Shown: one piece after another, positions 51,876 to 60,154 of the stretch
How positions within the stretch are numbered: the stretch's first letter is position 1
Layout: each line of letters begins with the position of its first letter
NCBI RefSeq assembly: GCF_004310295.1
Contig: NZ_SISB01000026.1
Span: 34,995 to 98,994 of the forward strand
Source: Pseudomonas sp. BGI-2
GTDB lineage: Bacteria > Pseudomonadota > Gammaproteobacteria > Pseudomonadales > Pseudomonadaceae
Direction: 5' to 3'
Length of the DNA stretch: 64,000 bases
Translations under genes and position numbers: made by a program
Notes under the pieces: generated by a model
The model's input: the letters and a program-made list of their open reading frames with translations, nothing else
What the model was told of the DNA's origin: nothing
Database searches by the model: none

Positions 51876-53174
51876 CTATAAAGGCGTGGTGGTAGCGCCC
51901 GCCGCAGCGTAATTCTGGTAACTCGTCATCTGCTTGGCTATCTGCGAAATCTTGCTTGCGTAGTCCGGGTCGGTTGCGTAACCGGCCTTTTGCAACTCGC
52001 GTACAAACTGTTCTGGGTTATCGGCCGACTTCACAACATCTTGATAGCGATTGTTGGTTTGCAGCAGCGTCACAAGGTCATGGAAGCTGTCCTTGTAAGA
52101 GTCGTAGGAACGGAACTGAGCCGTCTCCTTAACCATCTCGCCATTCCTGAATTCGCTGGTGATCGCTCGTGCCGATTCACCCTTCCAGCTGCTGCTGGCC
52201 TTGATGCCAAACAGGTTGTGGCTGCTGCTGCCATCCTGGGCACGCATGACCGATTTGCCCCATCCGGTTTCCAGGGCGGCCTGGGCCACCAGGTAACGCG
52301 GATCGACGCCGATACGGTCGGCGGCTTCCTTGGCCATCGGCAGCATGGTGTTGACGAATTCGTCGGCGGAGCTGAAGGCTTTCTTCGGCGGCGCCAGTGG
52401 AATCTGCGCCATCGCACGGCCATAAACCTGCAGGCGTCCGCTGGATTTGTTATCGGTTTGCGAGGCCAGCCAGTCGCCATTGAGTAGCGGGCCGGCCCCG
52501 GTCGCTGCGGTTGTCGCAGCGCGTTCAGGCAGCAGGGTTTTGTTCGGTGTCACTGCGGCGGCAGTCGTTGCCGAAGGCACCAGACCGGCGAGCAAGCGAT
52601 CAGTCAGTTTCGGTGGCAAGGCCAGACGGCGCTGATTGATCAGCTCCATGTCATTGTGATGCGTGCCCTCGCCTGTCGGCGCTTTTACCGAACGCGACGC
52701 CCACAACGGACGCTGGCCATTGAGCCGCGACAGCGGACCGTCGGTGGCCACGGTGCCCGCGGCAATCGGCGTCGGCACCGCAGCTTTCGCCGCTTCCTGC
52801 TTGGCGGCGGACAAGGCCGCAGCCTCGCCCGGCGCCAGCGGTTTGTTCTTCGACATCTGCCGCATCAGCACGTCCGCCAGACCAATACCGCCGCCTTCGC
52901 GAGACATGGAAACGGCCAACTGCTGGTCGTACATTTCCTGGTATTGCTTGGCCGCCGGGGTGTTGAGCGGGTTGTCCTTGCCCAGCGCTTCGGTGGCCGA
53001 GCGCATGGACTTGAGCATTTCACCGAGGAACAGCGACTCGAATTCCTGCGCAACCTTGCGCATGTTCGCGTCACTGTCCTTGTCGCCGACCTTGAGCTGG
53101 TTCAAACGATTCAAGTCCGAATAAGAACCCGAATCGTTGCTGCTGACACCCAGACCGCCTTTGCGCATATCCAT
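51876..53174 (-). CDS. flgJ: bifunctional rod assembly protein / muramidase FlgJ
   Basis: A 432-residue two-part FlgJ. The N-terminal rod-capping domain (residues ~20-110) contains ANMRKVAQEFESLFLGEML. A long Ala/Pro/Thr-rich linker (~110-260) leads to a C-terminal glucosaminidase-type domain, with the catalytic Glu in VAQAALETGWGKSVM and HNLFGIKASSSWKGE. It opens the peptidoglycan so the rod can pass. The linker is longer than in enteric FlgJ. It is downstream of flgI by 11 bases. Confidence 0.96.
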   Translation of the reverse strand: MDMRKGGLGVSSNDSGSYSDLNRLNQLKVGDKDSDANMRKVAQEFESLFLGEMLKSMRSATEALGKDNPLNTPAAKQYQEMYDQQLAVSMSREGGGIGLADVLMRQMSKNKPLAPGEAAALSAAKQEAAKAAVPTPIAAGTVATDGPLSRLNGQRPLWASRSVKAPTGEGTHHNDMELINQRRLALPPKLTDRLLAGLVPSATTAAAVTPNKTLLPERAATTAATGAGPLLNGDWLASQTDNKSSGRLQVYGRAMAQIPLAPPKKAFSSADEFVNTMLPMAKEAADRIGVDPRYLVAQAALETGWGKSVMRAQDGSSSHNLFGIKASSSWKGESARAITSEFRNGEMVKETAQFRSYDSYKDSFHDLVTLLQTNNRYQDVVKSADNPEQFVRELQKAGYATDPDYASKISQIAKQMTSYQNYAAAGATTTPL

Positions 53175-53185
53175 GGTCGCTGTCC

Positions 53186-54295
53186 TCAGATCACGATCAG
53201 GTCGGCTTGCAACGCGCCGGCCTGTTTCAGTGCTTCGAGGATTGCCATCAAGTCACCCGGTGCCGCGCCGACCTGATTCACCGCACGCACGATTTCGTCG
53301 AGGGTGGTGCCCGGGCCGAATTTGAACATCGGCTTGGCTTCTTGCTGGGCATTGACCCGCGAGCGCGGCACGACGGCGGTCTGGCCATTGGACAGAGGGC
53401 CGGGCTGGCTGACGATCGGGTCTTCGGTGATGGTCACGGTCAAGCTGCCGTGGGTCACGGCGGCTGGGGAAACCTTGACGTTCTGGCCGATCACAATGGT
53501 GCCGGTACGGGAGTTGATGATGACTTTCGCCACCGCCTGACCCGGGTCGACTTCAAGGTTCTCGAGGATCGACAAATAGTCGACGCGCTGACTTGGATCG
53601 AGCGGCGCGCTGACCCGAATCGAACCGCCGTCGATGGCCTGAGCGACGCCAGGGCCAAGCATGTTGTTGATCTTGTCGACGATGCGCTTGGCAGTGGTGA
53701 AGTCCGAACGATTGAGGTTCAGGGTCAGGCTGTTGCCCTGATTGAAACCGCTTGGCACCGCACGCTCGACCGACGCACCGCCGGGGATGCGACCGGCCGA
53801 CGGAACGTTGACGGTGATCTTCGAACCGTCCAGACCTTCAGCATCGAAACCGCCGACCACCAGGTTGCCCTGAGCGATAGCGTAGACGTTGCCGTCGATA
53901 CCTTTGAGCGGCGTCAGCAGCAAGGTGCCGCCGCGCAGGCTCTTGGAGTTACCGATGGACGCAACAGTGATGTCCACCTGCTGACCCGGCTTGGCGAACG
54001 CAGGCAAGTCGGCACTGATCGATACCGCCGCGACGTTCTTCAACTGCACGTTGCCCGAACCTGCCGGCACCTTGATGCCGAACTGCGAAAGCATGTTATT
54101 GAAAGTCTGCAGGGTGAACGGGGTCTGGGTCGTCTGGTCACCGGTGCCGTTGAGCCCGACCACCAGGCCGTAGCCGATCAATTGGTTGGAACGCACGCCG
54201 GAAATACTGGCGATATCCTTCAGCCGCTCGGCTTGAGCGTCGAATGCCGCGGACAGCAACAGGACGCCCACCATCAGGTGTTTAAGATTCAACAT
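53186..54295 (-). CDS. flgI: flagellar P-ring protein FlgI
   Basis: A 369-residue secreted protein. The signal peptide is NLKHLMVGVLLLSAAFDAQA. The mature part begins ERLKDIASISGVRSNQLIGYG, the standard FlgI start, and ends QAGALQADLIVI. It forms the bushing in the peptidoglycan layer. The ATG was chosen over a GTG two codons upstream, since AGGTGG serves as its ribosome site and overlaps that GTG. It directly follows flgH. Confidence 0.97.
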   Translation of the reverse strand: MLNLKHLMVGVLLLSAAFDAQAERLKDIASISGVRSNQLIGYGLVVGLNGTGDQTTQTPFTLQTFNNMLSQFGIKVPAGSGNVQLKNVAAVSISADLPAFAKPGQQVDITVASIGNSKSLRGGTLLLTPLKGIDGNVYAIAQGNLVVGGFDAEGLDGSKITVNVPSAGRIPGGASVERAVPSGFNQGNSLTLNLNRSDFTTAKRIVDKINNMLGPGVAQAIDGGSIRVSAPLDPSQRVDYLSILENLEVDPGQAVAKVIINSRTGTIVIGQNVKVSPAAVTHGSLTVTITEDPIVSQPGPLSNGQTAVVPRSRVNAQQEAKPMFKFGPGTTLDEIVRAVNQVGAAPGDLMAILEALKQAGALQADLIVI

Positions 54296-54301
54296 AGCCA
54301 C

Positions 54302-54997
54302 CTAGAAAGGGAACAGCGGGCTGAGGAAGAAACGGTCGAACCAGCCTGGCTGACTCGCATCGGCAAACGCGCCGGTGCCCGAATAGGTGATGCGTGCATC
54401 GGCGACGCGGGTCGACGACACGGTGTTGTCGGTGGCGATGTCATCGGCGCGAACGAGGCCGGCAATCCGCACCAGCTCATCGCCGGTGTTGAGGGTCAAC
54501 CACTTCTCGCCGCGCACGGCGATGATGCCGTTGGGCAACACGTCGGCGACGGTCACGGTAATCGAACCGGTCAGGCTGTTGCTCTGGCCGGACTTGCTAT
54601 CGCCCTTGGTGGCGCGGTCACCTTCGTAACCGACGTCCAGGCTCAGGCTACCGCTGCCCACCGGATCGTTGGTGCTCAGACCGCCACCAAAGAACGAGCT
54701 CAGGCCGATGCCGGTCTTGCTGTTCTTGTCAATTTGCGAGTTGGCGTTCTTGCTGGCCTGGGTGCGTTCGTTCAGGGTGATGGTGATGATGTCACCGACC
54801 CGGAACGCCTTGCGGTCGCTGTACAGGTTCTGTTCAAAACCGGCCTGATAGATCGAGCCGTTATTGGCGGCAGCCGGCAACGGCGTACGCGGCAACACCG
54901 GGGCGTAGTAAGGGTCATTGGGCTTGGGCGGCGGAGCGACGCAGCCCGCGAGCACGACGACCCCACTCAGTGCCAGAACAGATACAAAGCGATTCAT
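54302..54997 (-). CDS. flgH: flagellar L-ring lipoprotein FlgH
   Basis: A 231-residue lipoprotein. The signal ends in a clear lipobox, SGVVVLAGCVAPPP, with Cys about residue 19. The mature part has the FlgH pattern FRVGDIITITLNERTQASKN and EKWLTLNTGDELVRIAGLVR. It forms the outer-membrane ring. It lies between flgG and flgI, six bases from flgI. Confidence 0.97.
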   Translation of the reverse strand: MNRFVSVLALSGVVVLAGCVAPPPKPNDPYYAPVLPRTPLPAAANNGSIYQAGFEQNLYSDRKAFRVGDIITITLNERTQASKNANSQIDKNSKTGIGLSSFFGGGLSTNDPVGSGSLSLDVGYEGDRATKGDSKSGQSNSLTGSITVTVADVLPNGIIAVRGEKWLTLNTGDELVRIAGLVRADDIATDNTVSSTRVADARITYSGTGAFADASQPGWFDRFFLSPLFPF

Positions 54998-55049
54998 GAC
55001 CCTACCTCACGGTATTGCAGGCGACCGCATGGCCGCCTCATAGACTTGA

Positions 55050-55835
55050 TTACAGATTCTGCGTTACGAACGAGAGCATCTGATCGGCGGTGGAGATCAC
55101 TTTGGAGTTCATCTCGTAGGCGCGCTGAGTGGTGATCATGTTGACCATCTCTTCAACGGTGCTGACGTTGGACGTTTCCAGGGTGTTCTGCAGCGTGGTG
55201 CCGAAACCGCCGAGGCCCGGGGTGCCGACTTGCGGCGCGCCACTGGCAGCGGTTTCCAGGAACAGGTTGTTACCCACCGCTTGCAGACCGGCCGGGTTGA
55301 TGAAGTCGGCGGTTTGCAGGTTGCCGATCACCTGGGAGGCCGGGTTGCCGGCAACGGTGATGGACACGGTGCCGTCACGGCCGACGGTGAAAGTCTGGGC
55401 GTCGTTCGGAATGACAATGGCCGGCTCCAGGGCGAAGCCGCTGGCGTTCACGATCTGGCCGTTGGAATCCAGGTGGAATGTACCGTCACGGGTGTAGGAC
55501 GTGGTGCCGTCCGGTTGCAGAATTTGGAAGAAACCGCGACCGTCGACGGCCAGGTCAAGCGGCTGCTCGGTGGTTTGCAGGCTGCCGGCGGTGAAGTTTT
55601 TCTGGGTGCCGACGATGCGCACACCGGTACCCACTTGCAGACCCGACGGCAGTTCGCTGTCCTGGGTCGACTGGGCGCCTGGCTGGCGTTTGATCTGATA
55701 CAGCAAGTCCTGAAACTCGGCGCGATCACGTTTGAAACCCGTGGTCGATACGTTCGCCAGGTTGTTGGAAATGGTGGTGAGGTTGGTGTCCTGGGCGGAC
55801 AGACCTGTTTTGGCAACCCATAGAGCCGGAAGCAT
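55050..55835 (-). CDS. flgG: flagellar distal rod protein FlgG
   Basis: A 261-residue rod protein. The N-terminal motif is LTTISNNLANVSTTGFKRD, FlgG-specific sequences follow (ELPSGLQVGTGVRIVGTQK), and the C-terminal helix is EEMVNMITTQRAYEMNSKVI. It builds the distal rod. The start MLPALWVAKTGLSAQD is typical. It is 45 bases after flgF and 50 before flgH. Confidence 0.97.
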   Translation of the reverse strand: MLPALWVAKTGLSAQDTNLTTISNNLANVSTTGFKRDRAEFQDLLYQIKRQPGAQSTQDSELPSGLQVGTGVRIVGTQKNFTAGSLQTTEQPLDLAVDGRGFFQILQPDGTTSYTRDGTFHLDSNGQIVNASGFALEPAIVIPNDAQTFTVGRDGTVSITVAGNPASQVIGNLQTADFINPAGLQAVGNNLFLETAASGAPQVGTPGLGGFGTTLQNTLETSNVSTVEEMVNMITTQRAYEMNSKVISTADQMLSFVTQNL

Positions 55836-55880
55836 TCGATTCTCCTCGTGCGCCTGTTTTACGGCGCGACGTTCTGATAA

Positions 55881-56621
55881 TTAGCTGATCTGCAAGACCC
55901 GAGCCATGGCCTGGTCATCGTCTTTGGCGGTGTTCATCATCTTGATGTGCAGCTCGAACTGCTTGGCCAGCGCCAGCACCGAAGTCATTTCTTCCACGGC
56001 ATTGACGTTGCTCGACTCCAGGAACCCGGACACCAGTTTGACGTTGGCATCGGCCTGCGCCGGCTTGCCGTCCTTGGTGTGGATCGAACCGTCCAGGCCT
56101 TTGGTCATGTTCTTGAAGTCGGGGTTGACCAGTTTGATCCGGTCGACTTCGGCCATCACCCGCGGGCCTTCACCCATCGCACGGATGCTGATGGTGCCGT
56201 CTTCGCCGACTTCGATTTGCTGCTCGGGCGGCACGGCAATCGGCCCGCCATTGCCGATCACCGGCATACCGTTGCCGGCGCGCAGCACGCCCAAGGCGTC
56301 AACGTTCAGGCTGCCGGTGCGCACGTAGCTTTCACCGCCATCGGGGTTCTGCACGGCGATCCAGCCATTGCCCTGCACCGCGACATCGAGGTCGCGACCG
56401 GTTTGCACCAGCGCACCCGGGGAGAAATCCGTGGCCGGACGCTCGGTCATGGCAAACGCACGCGCCGGAAAGCTGTCACCAAACACCGGCATCGAACGGG
56501 CCTGTTCCAGGTCCTTCTGAAAACCGTTGGTGGAGATGTTTGCCAGGTTGTTGGCATGAGCCTTCTGCGCCAGAGCATTCTGGCTGGCGCCGGTCATTGC
56601 CACATAAAGGTACTTGTCCAC
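55881..56621 (-). CDS. flgF: flagellar proximal rod protein FlgF
   Basis: A 246-residue rod protein with the N-terminal motif KAHANNLANISTNGFQKD and the C-terminal VNAVEEMTSVLALAKQFELH. The GTG start (read as DKYLYVAMTGASQN after Met) follows AGAGGAAAGAGC and matches the usual FlgF beginning. An upstream ATG would add an unrelated stretch that runs into the promoter. It is the first gene of flgFGHIJKL here, 57 bases from a sigma-54 promoter. flgBCDE are not adjacent. Confidence 0.95.
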   Translation of the reverse strand: MDKYLYVAMTGASQNALAQKAHANNLANISTNGFQKDLEQARSMPVFGDSFPARAFAMTERPATDFSPGALVQTGRDLDVAVQGNGWIAVQNPDGGESYVRTGSLNVDALGVLRAGNGMPVIGNGGPIAVPPEQQIEVGEDGTISIRAMGEGPRVMAEVDRIKLVNPDFKNMTKGLDGSIHTKDGKPAQADANVKLVSGFLESSNVNAVEEMTSVLALAKQFELHIKMMNTAKDDDQAMARVLQIS

Positions 56622-56677
56622 GCTCTTTCCTCTGCATGCCGGACGTTTGCCGCCCACCGCTGTACTGCTGAGCGATA

Positions 56678-56693
56678 AGCAATTTGCAGACCA
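56678..56693 (-). promoter_or_regulatory. sigma-54 promoter of the flgF operon
   Basis: The minus strand reads TGGTCTGCAAATTGCT, with GG-N10-GC and a strong ATTGCT -12 element but a weak -24 (GGTC). FleR dependence would fit flgF operon control in P. aeruginosa. Confidence 0.65.
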
Positions 56694-56837
56694 ACTTTCT
56701 TTTGACGGCGCGAGGCCCGGCAAACAAAGGACTTGAGGGGGATTGCGGGGATTGGGGAAATGTATCGGAGACGAAAAACCGGCGGTGTTATGCCGGTTAG
56801 TGGCAAAGGCTGATCGGGTGTTGACAGCGCTACCGCA

Positions 56838-56920
56838 TTCGCGAGCAAGCCCGCTCCCACATTCGACCGCGCTTCTTCTGGTGGACCTCGGTCGAATGTG
56901 GGAGCGGGCTTGCTCGCGAA
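56838..56920. repeat. perfect 32-bp inverted repeat (GTGGGAGCGGGC REP class)
   Basis: The arm TTCGCGAGCAAGCCCGCTCC runs on to ACATTCGACCG. Its exact complement ends in GGGCTTGCTCGCGAA, with a 19-base loop. It lies between phhR and flgF and marks the boundary of the flagellar cluster. Confidence 0.9.
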
Positions 56921-56949
56921 GGGGCCCCCACCATCACAGCAAATGTCAG

Positions 56950-58509
56950 CTATGACTCAGTCTTGCCGACTTCATACTCACGCAATTTATTGGCAATGGT
57001 CGTATGGGAAACCCCCAGGCGCTTGCCCAGCTGCCGACTGCTCGGATGCTCGGAATACAGCCGTTCCAGCACCGCTTTCTCAAAGCGCCCGACAATCGCA
57101 TCCAGCCCACCTTCGAGGGAGAAATCGCCAAGCGGCTGACGCACGCCGTAATCCGGCAAGCGAATGTGCTCGGCCTTCACGGTCCCGCCCTCGCACAGGG
57201 AAACCGCCTGGAACAACACGTTCTCCAACTGCCGGACATTGCCCGGCCAGTGGTAATGACTCAGGCGCTCCATCGCTGCCGGCGCCAGTTTCGGCAGCGG
57301 GCAACCGATCTGCCGACTGGCCTGATCGAGGAAGTGCTCCACCAGCGGCGTCAAACCGTCGAGGCATTCACGCAATGGCGGGATGTGCAGCGACAGCACG
57401 TTCAAGCGGTGATACAAATCCTGGCGAAACTCACTGCGTGCGCACAACTCGGACAAGTCCACCTGCGTCGCGCAGATCACCCGCACATCCAGATAAACCT
57501 CTTCATCACTGCCTACACGGCGAAAGCAACCGTCCTGCAGGAAGCGCAGCAACTTCACCTGCAAGCGCGGGCTCATTTCCCCGACGCCATCGAGAAACAG
57601 CGTACCGCCCGCCGTCAGCTCCAGCAGCCCGAGCTTGCCTTCGGCCCGCGCCCCCTCGAAAGCGCCGGGGCCGTAACCGAACAACTCGGTCTCGGCCATC
57701 GATTCCGGCAAACCGGCGCAGTTGAGTGCCATCAACGGTGATTGACCGCGAGGGCTCGCCAAGTGGCAGGCACGCGCCAACAACTCTTTACCCGTGCCGG
57801 TTTCGCCTTCTATCAATAGCGGCGCATCCAGCGGCGCCATGCGTCGGGCCTCGCGCACCACCGCCGCCATGACCTTGGAACTCTGGAAGATACTGTCGAA
57901 CCCGCGCAACTCCTGCTTGCGCACGTTATAGATACGCTCACCGACCCGATCAGCCCTGTGCAAGGTCAACACCGCGCCGGCCATGGCTTCGCTGTCGTCA
58001 TGCTCTGATTGCAGCGGCGCGATGTCGGCGAGAAACACGTCACCCTTGACCTTGACCCGCAAGCCGTTGATCCGCGACTTGTTGGCGCGCACCAATTCCG
58101 GTAAGTCGAAGTCCTCGGCATACCGCGACAACGGAATGCCCGGCACCTCATCGACCCGCACACCCAGCAACTGCGCCGCCGCCCGGTTGGCCGCGACGAT
58201 TGAGCCGCCCATGTCGATCGACAACACCGGAAACTCCAATGCGCCCAGCAAGGCATTGAGCTCCATGTGCCGACGCTCGCTGGGCATCAGGCCTACACGC
58301 TTGACGCCAAACACCCCGGCAATCGATTCGAATTTCGGGCGCAACGCCTGGAACTGAATGTTGATCAGATTCGGACAATGCAGGTAGATCGCATTGCCAT
58401 GCTCACCGCCGACCTCACCGCGAGCGACGTTGATCCCGTACTCGACCAGCAAGTTGAGAATGTCGCGCAGGATGCCGATGCGGTTCTGGCAGTGGACTTT
58501 GATACGCAT
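56950..58509 (-). CDS. phhR: aromatic amino acid catabolism regulator PhhR (TyrR-like)
   Basis: A 519-residue regulator. The N-terminal ACT domain is MRIKVHCQNRIGILRDILN and a PAS domain follows (FPVLSIDMGGSIVAANRAAA). The AAA+ domain has an intact Walker A (IEGETGTGKELLAR), but the sigma-54 loop reads GAFEGA and the Walker B region reads LFLDGVGEM, lacking the usual Glu. The C-terminal HTH is SRQLGKRLGVSHTTIANKL. It activates phenylalanine catabolism. It is divergent from phhABC, with an inverted repeat between. Confidence 0.93.
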   Translation of the reverse strand: MRIKVHCQNRIGILRDILNLLVEYGINVARGEVGGEHGNAIYLHCPNLINIQFQALRPKFESIAGVFGVKRVGLMPSERRHMELNALLGALEFPVLSIDMGGSIVAANRAAAQLLGVRVDEVPGIPLSRYAEDFDLPELVRANKSRINGLRVKVKGDVFLADIAPLQSEHDDSEAMAGAVLTLHRADRVGERIYNVRKQELRGFDSIFQSSKVMAAVVREARRMAPLDAPLLIEGETGTGKELLARACHLASPRGQSPLMALNCAGLPESMAETELFGYGPGAFEGARAEGKLGLLELTAGGTLFLDGVGEMSPRLQVKLLRFLQDGCFRRVGSDEEVYLDVRVICATQVDLSELCARSEFRQDLYHRLNVLSLHIPPLRECLDGLTPLVEHFLDQASRQIGCPLPKLAPAAMERLSHYHWPGNVRQLENVLFQAVSLCEGGTVKAEHIRLPDYGVRQPLGDFSLEGGLDAIVGRFEKAVLERLYSEHPSSRQLGKRLGVSHTTIANKLREYEVGKTES

Positions 58510-58550
58510 ATAAAAGGCCTGAAAAGCTGTGAATAAGGTTGATGCAACCT

Positions 58551-58637
58551 GTGGGAGCGGGCTTGCTCGCGAAAGCGTCGGCACATCCGACATTGATGTA
58601 TCAGACGGACCGCCTTCGCGAGCAAGCCCGCTCCCAC
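58551..58637. repeat. REP-type inverted repeat between phhR and phhA
   Basis: GTGGGAGCGGGCTTGCTCGC and its complement form 23-base perfect arms with a 41-base loop. It is the same class as at 56838-56920 and 61371-61459. It sits ~40 bases before the phhR start. Confidence 0.9.
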
Positions 58638-58765
58638 AAGGGGTAATCGCAGTGACCTCGGACGTATTTATTTGCCGAGCCGCTCAGTTAGTCGTCAAGA
58701 TTATGTGACAGCTGCAGCGCTTTTCAAACCCGGAAAACTCAATACCTGCGCAGCAGAGGCCGATC

Positions 58766-58783
58766 CGTAACGAATACTTTACG
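58766..58783. promoter_or_regulatory. candidate PhhR/TyrR-type operator upstream of phhA
   Basis: CGTAACGAATACTTTACG is a near-palindrome with the GTAA-N8-TTAC core of TyrR-type boxes (TGTAAA-N6-TTTACA). It lies about 120 bases before the phhA start. Confidence 0.5.
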
Positions 58784-58904
58784 AAAAACGACGAATTCTC
58801 CTACGCACACCAGCGATCACCTGCTGCATCACCGCACGCCTTGGGGTATTTCTAAGTCCATAGCAGCACATAACAAGAACGAAATCCCTTAGCAGGAGAG
58901 CAGC

Positions 58905-59693
58905 ATGAAGCAGACGCAATACGTGGCTCGCGAGCCCGATGCGCAAGGTTTTATCGACTACCCCGCTGAAGAACACGCGGTGTGGAACACGCTGATTACT
59001 CGCCAACTGAAAGTGATCGAGGGTCGTGCGTGCCAGGAATACCTGGACGGTATCGAAAAACTCGGTCTGCCCCACGACCGCATTCCGCAACTGGGCGAGA
59101 TCAACAAAGTCCTCGGTGAAACCACCGGCTGGCAAGTGGCCCGGGTTCCGGCGCTGATCCCCTTCCAGACCTTTTTCGAATTGCTCGCCAACAAGCAGTT
59201 TCCGGTCGCAACGTTTATTCGTACCCGCGAAGAACTGGATTACCTGCAAGAGCCGGACATTTTCCACGAGATCTTTGGCCACTGCCCGCTGCTGACCAAC
59301 CCCTGGTTCGCCGAATTTACCCACACCTACGGCAAACTCGGCCTACAGGCCACCAAGGAAGAACGCGTGTACCTGGCGCGCCTGTACTGGATGACCATCG
59401 AGTTTGGCCTGGTCGATACGCCAGAAGGCCTGCGCATCTACGGCGGCGGCATTCTCTCCTCGCCGAAAGAAACTGTTTACTGCCTGTCGGACGAGCCTGA
59501 GCATCAGGCATTCGATCCGCTGGAATGCATGCGCACGCCGTATCGCATCGACATCCTGCAGCCGCTGTACTTTGTCCTGCCGAACCTCAAGCGTCTGTTT
59601 GATGTGGCCCATGAAGACATCATGAGCATGGTCAAGCAAGGCATGCAGCTGGGCTTGCACGCGCCAAAATTTCCGCCAAAAAAAGCCGCGTGA
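58905..59693 (+). CDS. phhA: phenylalanine 4-monooxygenase PhhA
   Basis: A 262-residue monomeric bacterial phenylalanine hydroxylase that converts phenylalanine to tyrosine with tetrahydropterin and Fe(II). The iron ligands are His121 and His126 in IFHEIFGHCPLL and Glu166 in YWMTIEFGLVDT. The start is preceded by AGGAGAG. It is the first gene of phhABC; PhhB recycles its cofactor and PhhC removes tyrosine. There is no regulatory ACT domain, as usual for bacteria. Confidence 0.97.
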   Translation: MKQTQYVAREPDAQGFIDYPAEEHAVWNTLITRQLKVIEGRACQEYLDGIEKLGLPHDRIPQLGEINKVLGETTGWQVARVPALIPFQTFFELLANKQFPVATFIRTREELDYLQEPDIFHEIFGHCPLLTNPWFAEFTHTYGKLGLQATKEERVYLARLYWMTIEFGLVDTPEGLRIYGGGILSSPKETVYCLSDEPEHQAFDPLECMRTPYRIDILQPLYFVLPNLKRLFDVAHEDIMSMVKQGMQLGLHAPKFPPKKAA

Positions 59694-59797
59694 TCCGCAG
59701 CTTTTAGAATCAAGTGAGCCTGTCAGAAACCGACGCTTTGGTTTAGCGTGGGGAGACTGACGGCCGATTTCCAATAATTCGATTTCAGGAACCCATC

Positions 59798-60154
59798 ATG
59801 TCCACATTGAACCAAGCCCATTGCGAAGCCTGCCAAGCCGGCGCCCCTCAAGTCAGCGACGAAGAACTGCCGGTACTGATCAAGCAGATCCCTGACTGGA
59901 ACATCGAAGTTCGCGACAGCATCATGCAGCTGGAAAAGGTTTTCCTGTTCAAGAATTTCAAGCACGCGCTGGCGTTCACCAACGCGGTCGGCGAAATCTC
60001 CGAGGCCGAAGGTCACCACCCTGGCTTGCTGACTGAATGGGGCAAAGTCACCGTGACCTGGTGGAGTCACTCCATCAAGGGTCTGCACCGCAACGATTTC
60101 ATCATGGCCGCACGCACTGACGACGTGGCCAAGGATGCCGAGGGCCGCAAATAA
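59798..60154 (+). CDS. phhB: pterin-4a-carbinolamine dehydratase PhhB
   Basis: A 118-residue PCD/DCoH protein. The active-site cluster of His residues lies in EGHHPGLLTEWGKVTVTWW and SHSIKGLHRNDF. It dehydrates the 4a-hydroxy-pterin made by PhhA. It begins ~100 bases after phhA with a clear gap, and its TAA overlaps the phhC start (TAATG), so phhB and phhC are coupled. Confidence 0.96.
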   Translation: MSTLNQAHCEACQAGAPQVSDEELPVLIKQIPDWNIEVRDSIMQLEKVFLFKNFKHALAFTNAVGEISEAEGHHPGLLTEWGKVTVTWWSHSIKGLHRNDFIMAARTDDVAKDAEGRK

